Below, piece after piece: positions 62,888-64,000 of a stretch of DNA of 64,000 nucleotides. The notes under the pieces are model-generated. The model saw only the letters and a program-made list of their open reading frames with translations. It was not told where the DNA came from and did not search any database. A program made the position numbers and the translations under genes. Numbering within the stretch: position 1 is the first letter of the stretch; the number at the start of each line of letters is the position of its first letter. The stretch comes from Candidatus Zhuqueibacterota bacterium (GTDB lineage: Bacteria; Zhuqueibacterota; Zhuqueibacteria; Zhuqueibacterales; Zhuqueibacteraceae). The stretch lies in the NCBI GenBank assembly GCA_022616415.1, contig JAKEEU010000329.1, positions 1-64,000 of the forward strand, written 5' to 3'.

Positions 62888-63091
62888 TTACCCTCTTTTA
62901 CGGATATTACCCTTTTTTCGCCACGTTGCGCCAGGCCCGCGGCCCAGGCCTTCAACTTTGCCGGCTTTTTGTAGATCACGCAATACCCGGCGTACCATGT
63001 CGCGGCTGATTCAACGATCCTTGTTCTGCTCGATCAGCCTCTCAAGACTGATGTAACGCCCAACCTCAAACCCGAGATGATAACATTGTAA
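62888..63091 (-). pseudogene. Fic-family protein remnant (C-terminal pieces)
   Basis: On the minus strand the frame reads FEVGRYISLERLIEQNKDR, the segment conserved in the C-terminal half of many Fic proteins. It then has an in-frame TGA, followed by MVRRVLRDLQKAGKVEGLG and RGPGATWRKKGN, a winged-helix end. The catalytic HPFxxGNGR motif is absent, and sequence between the two pieces has been lost. The family call rests on these motifs only. Confidence 0.6.
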
Positions 63092-63137
63092 TTTTTTTAT
63101 TTCTTGCATTAAATATGAAAAAAACTGTTGAAAGTCT

Positions 63138-63938
63138 TTATCGCAACAACCTCTCCCTCACCTCCATCCCCCGCAATGCGGCAAAAAGCATCAGCCCTGC
63201 CAAAACCAACACGCCGAGGCGATTCTGCCACATCCATAAATTCCACGTTGCCGGATCGAGGCGGCGAGGCACTCGATAGGGATTGAGAAAAAGAAAATAG
63301 CGTGTTTCGTCAAGGAAATCTGTAAACATCAACATCAGCACCAACAGACCGGCGGCAACCATGCCGGCGGCAAAACCGCTGCGAAAGCGCACCGCGAAGT
63401 AGAGCGTCATGCTGCCAACGAAAAATGTTGGCACGAAAGCATGCAACGCCATGCCGATAATTGGTATATCCGTGAAAGTAAAAAAAGCCAGGGCGCTGAG
63501 CGCGAACGCCAGAATCAGCAGAATCGCGTTGAGCGTGCCGAGACGCAGCAGCCAAACTTTATAGCGCGAACCGGCAGTCGTAAACATCACCTCCAGCGTG
63601 CGATTATCTTTTTCGGAAGTGATGACTTGCATGCTCAAATACACCGCCAGCGCCGAAAGTGGAAATTCCAAAAGCCAGGGCAATACAGCTTCCATGGGCA
63701 TGCGCTCTATCACCGATTGGTTGTAGTTGATAATGTAGGCCACCACGAAGTAGGTCAAAATGCCGGCCATGAACCAGACGAATTTGTGCGAGAAAATGAT
63801 CCGCGCCTGCAAACGGAAAATCTCCCACGCGATGGAAAGTTGCGCGCGGGCAGGCAGCTCGGCAAAGCGGGAATGGCTGGAACTGGAGTGGTGGATTGTT
63901 GGAGTAATGGATTGTTGGATTGTTGACGTGCCGGACAT
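63138..63938 (-). CDS. ABC-2-type membrane permease
   Basis: A 266-residue membrane protein with about six helices (for example FVWFMAGILTYFVVAYII, LLILAFALSALAFFTF, GMVAAGLLVLMLMF). An SEKDNRTLEVMFTTA segment after the second helix is typical of ABC-2 permeases (the E-x-G-T/R-T-L-E region). A low-complexity N-terminus (TIQQSITPTIHHSSSSHS) precedes the first helix. ATG 63938 is preferred to an upstream start 15 codons earlier. An ATPase partner may lie beyond the window edge. Confidence 0.78.
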   Translation of the reverse strand: MSGTSTIQQSITPTIHHSSSSHSRFAELPARAQLSIAWEIFRLQARIIFSHKFVWFMAGILTYFVVAYIINYNQSVIERMPMEAVLPWLLEFPLSALAVYLSMQVITSEKDNRTLEVMFTTAGSRYKVWLLRLGTLNAILLILAFALSALAFFTFTDIPIIGMALHAFVPTFFVGSMTLYFAVRFRSGFAAGMVAAGLLVLMLMFTDFLDETRYFLFLNPYRVPRRLDPATWNLWMWQNRLGVLVLAGLMLFAALRGMEVRERLLR

Positions 63939-64000
63939 GGATGATACTTTCTTTGTTTTGAGATGAGTATTCTGCCAAATCAAACAGTTTGATTTCTGGC

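Overview
The window reads as a chromosomal segment of an uncultured bacterium of the FCB superphylum (Bacteroidetes/Chlorobi/Calditrichota/KSB1-like). This rests on C-terminal type IX-style sorting domains on the SBBP-repeat and DUF11-repeat proteins, PorV-like and OmpA-like envelope proteins, 'Reg_prop' propeller histidine kinases and a moderately GC-rich coding style with clear Shine-Dalgarno sites. The exact phylum is an inference; no rRNA, tRNA or CRISPR was seen.

Layout. 1-101: 3' end of a group II intron. 444-10894: three tandem paralogous propeller histidine kinases and one NarL/FixJ response regulator. 11015-12841: a secreted SBBP-repeat propeller. 13071-29839: a roughly 17-kb one-directional electron-transfer locus made of a diheme cytochrome b-like protein, a decaheme cytochrome c, a double-FHA protein, a flavoprotein-FHA-FHA-ferredoxin fusion, a tandem GlcG-domain lipoprotein, an outer-membrane beta-barrel, a decaheme cytochrome fused to a propeller, a small multiheme cytochrome, and a cNMP-binding/4x[4Fe-4S] fusion. 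29849-36049: accessory zone with a DUF2887/Rpn-type nuclease, a propeller remnant with its terminator, an IS256-type element and, 48 bp beyond it, a SIR2 + STAND NTPase pair that looks like an anti-phage defence operon. 36125-42805: envelope genes (OmpA-like, PorV-like, DUF11 surface protein). 43511-49571: two DUF3857/transglutaminase-like proteins, then an ABC ATPase beside a collapsed permease/M1-peptidase gene. 49859-50427: RelB/YafQ-like toxin-antitoxin. 50570-58523: DUF2723-like protein, MacB/FtsX-type permease, ECF sigma and anti-sigma factor, two-subunit molybdenum hydroxylase. 58773-63938: a gene graveyard with an HNH module, decayed Ser/Thr kinase, AraC, Fic and outer-membrane fragments, an MNT-HEPN toxin-antitoxin pair between two direct repeats, and an ABC-2 permease.

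How the parts may work together. In the electron-transfer locus, a soluble flavoprotein/ferredoxin and a polyferredoxin could feed a quinone-linked cytochrome b; periplasmic cytochromes would carry electrons to an outer-membrane barrel and a decaheme-propeller protein. FHA and cNMP domains on the soluble parts suggest control by phosphorylation and nucleotide second messengers. This route is inferred from domain content only.

The most recurrent unexplained structure is non-coding. At least nine intergenic palindromes are built from short words iterated within each arm, differ in sequence from one another, and sit at gene edges. Three of them contain the stop codon of the upstream gene and two lie inside signal-peptide coding regions.
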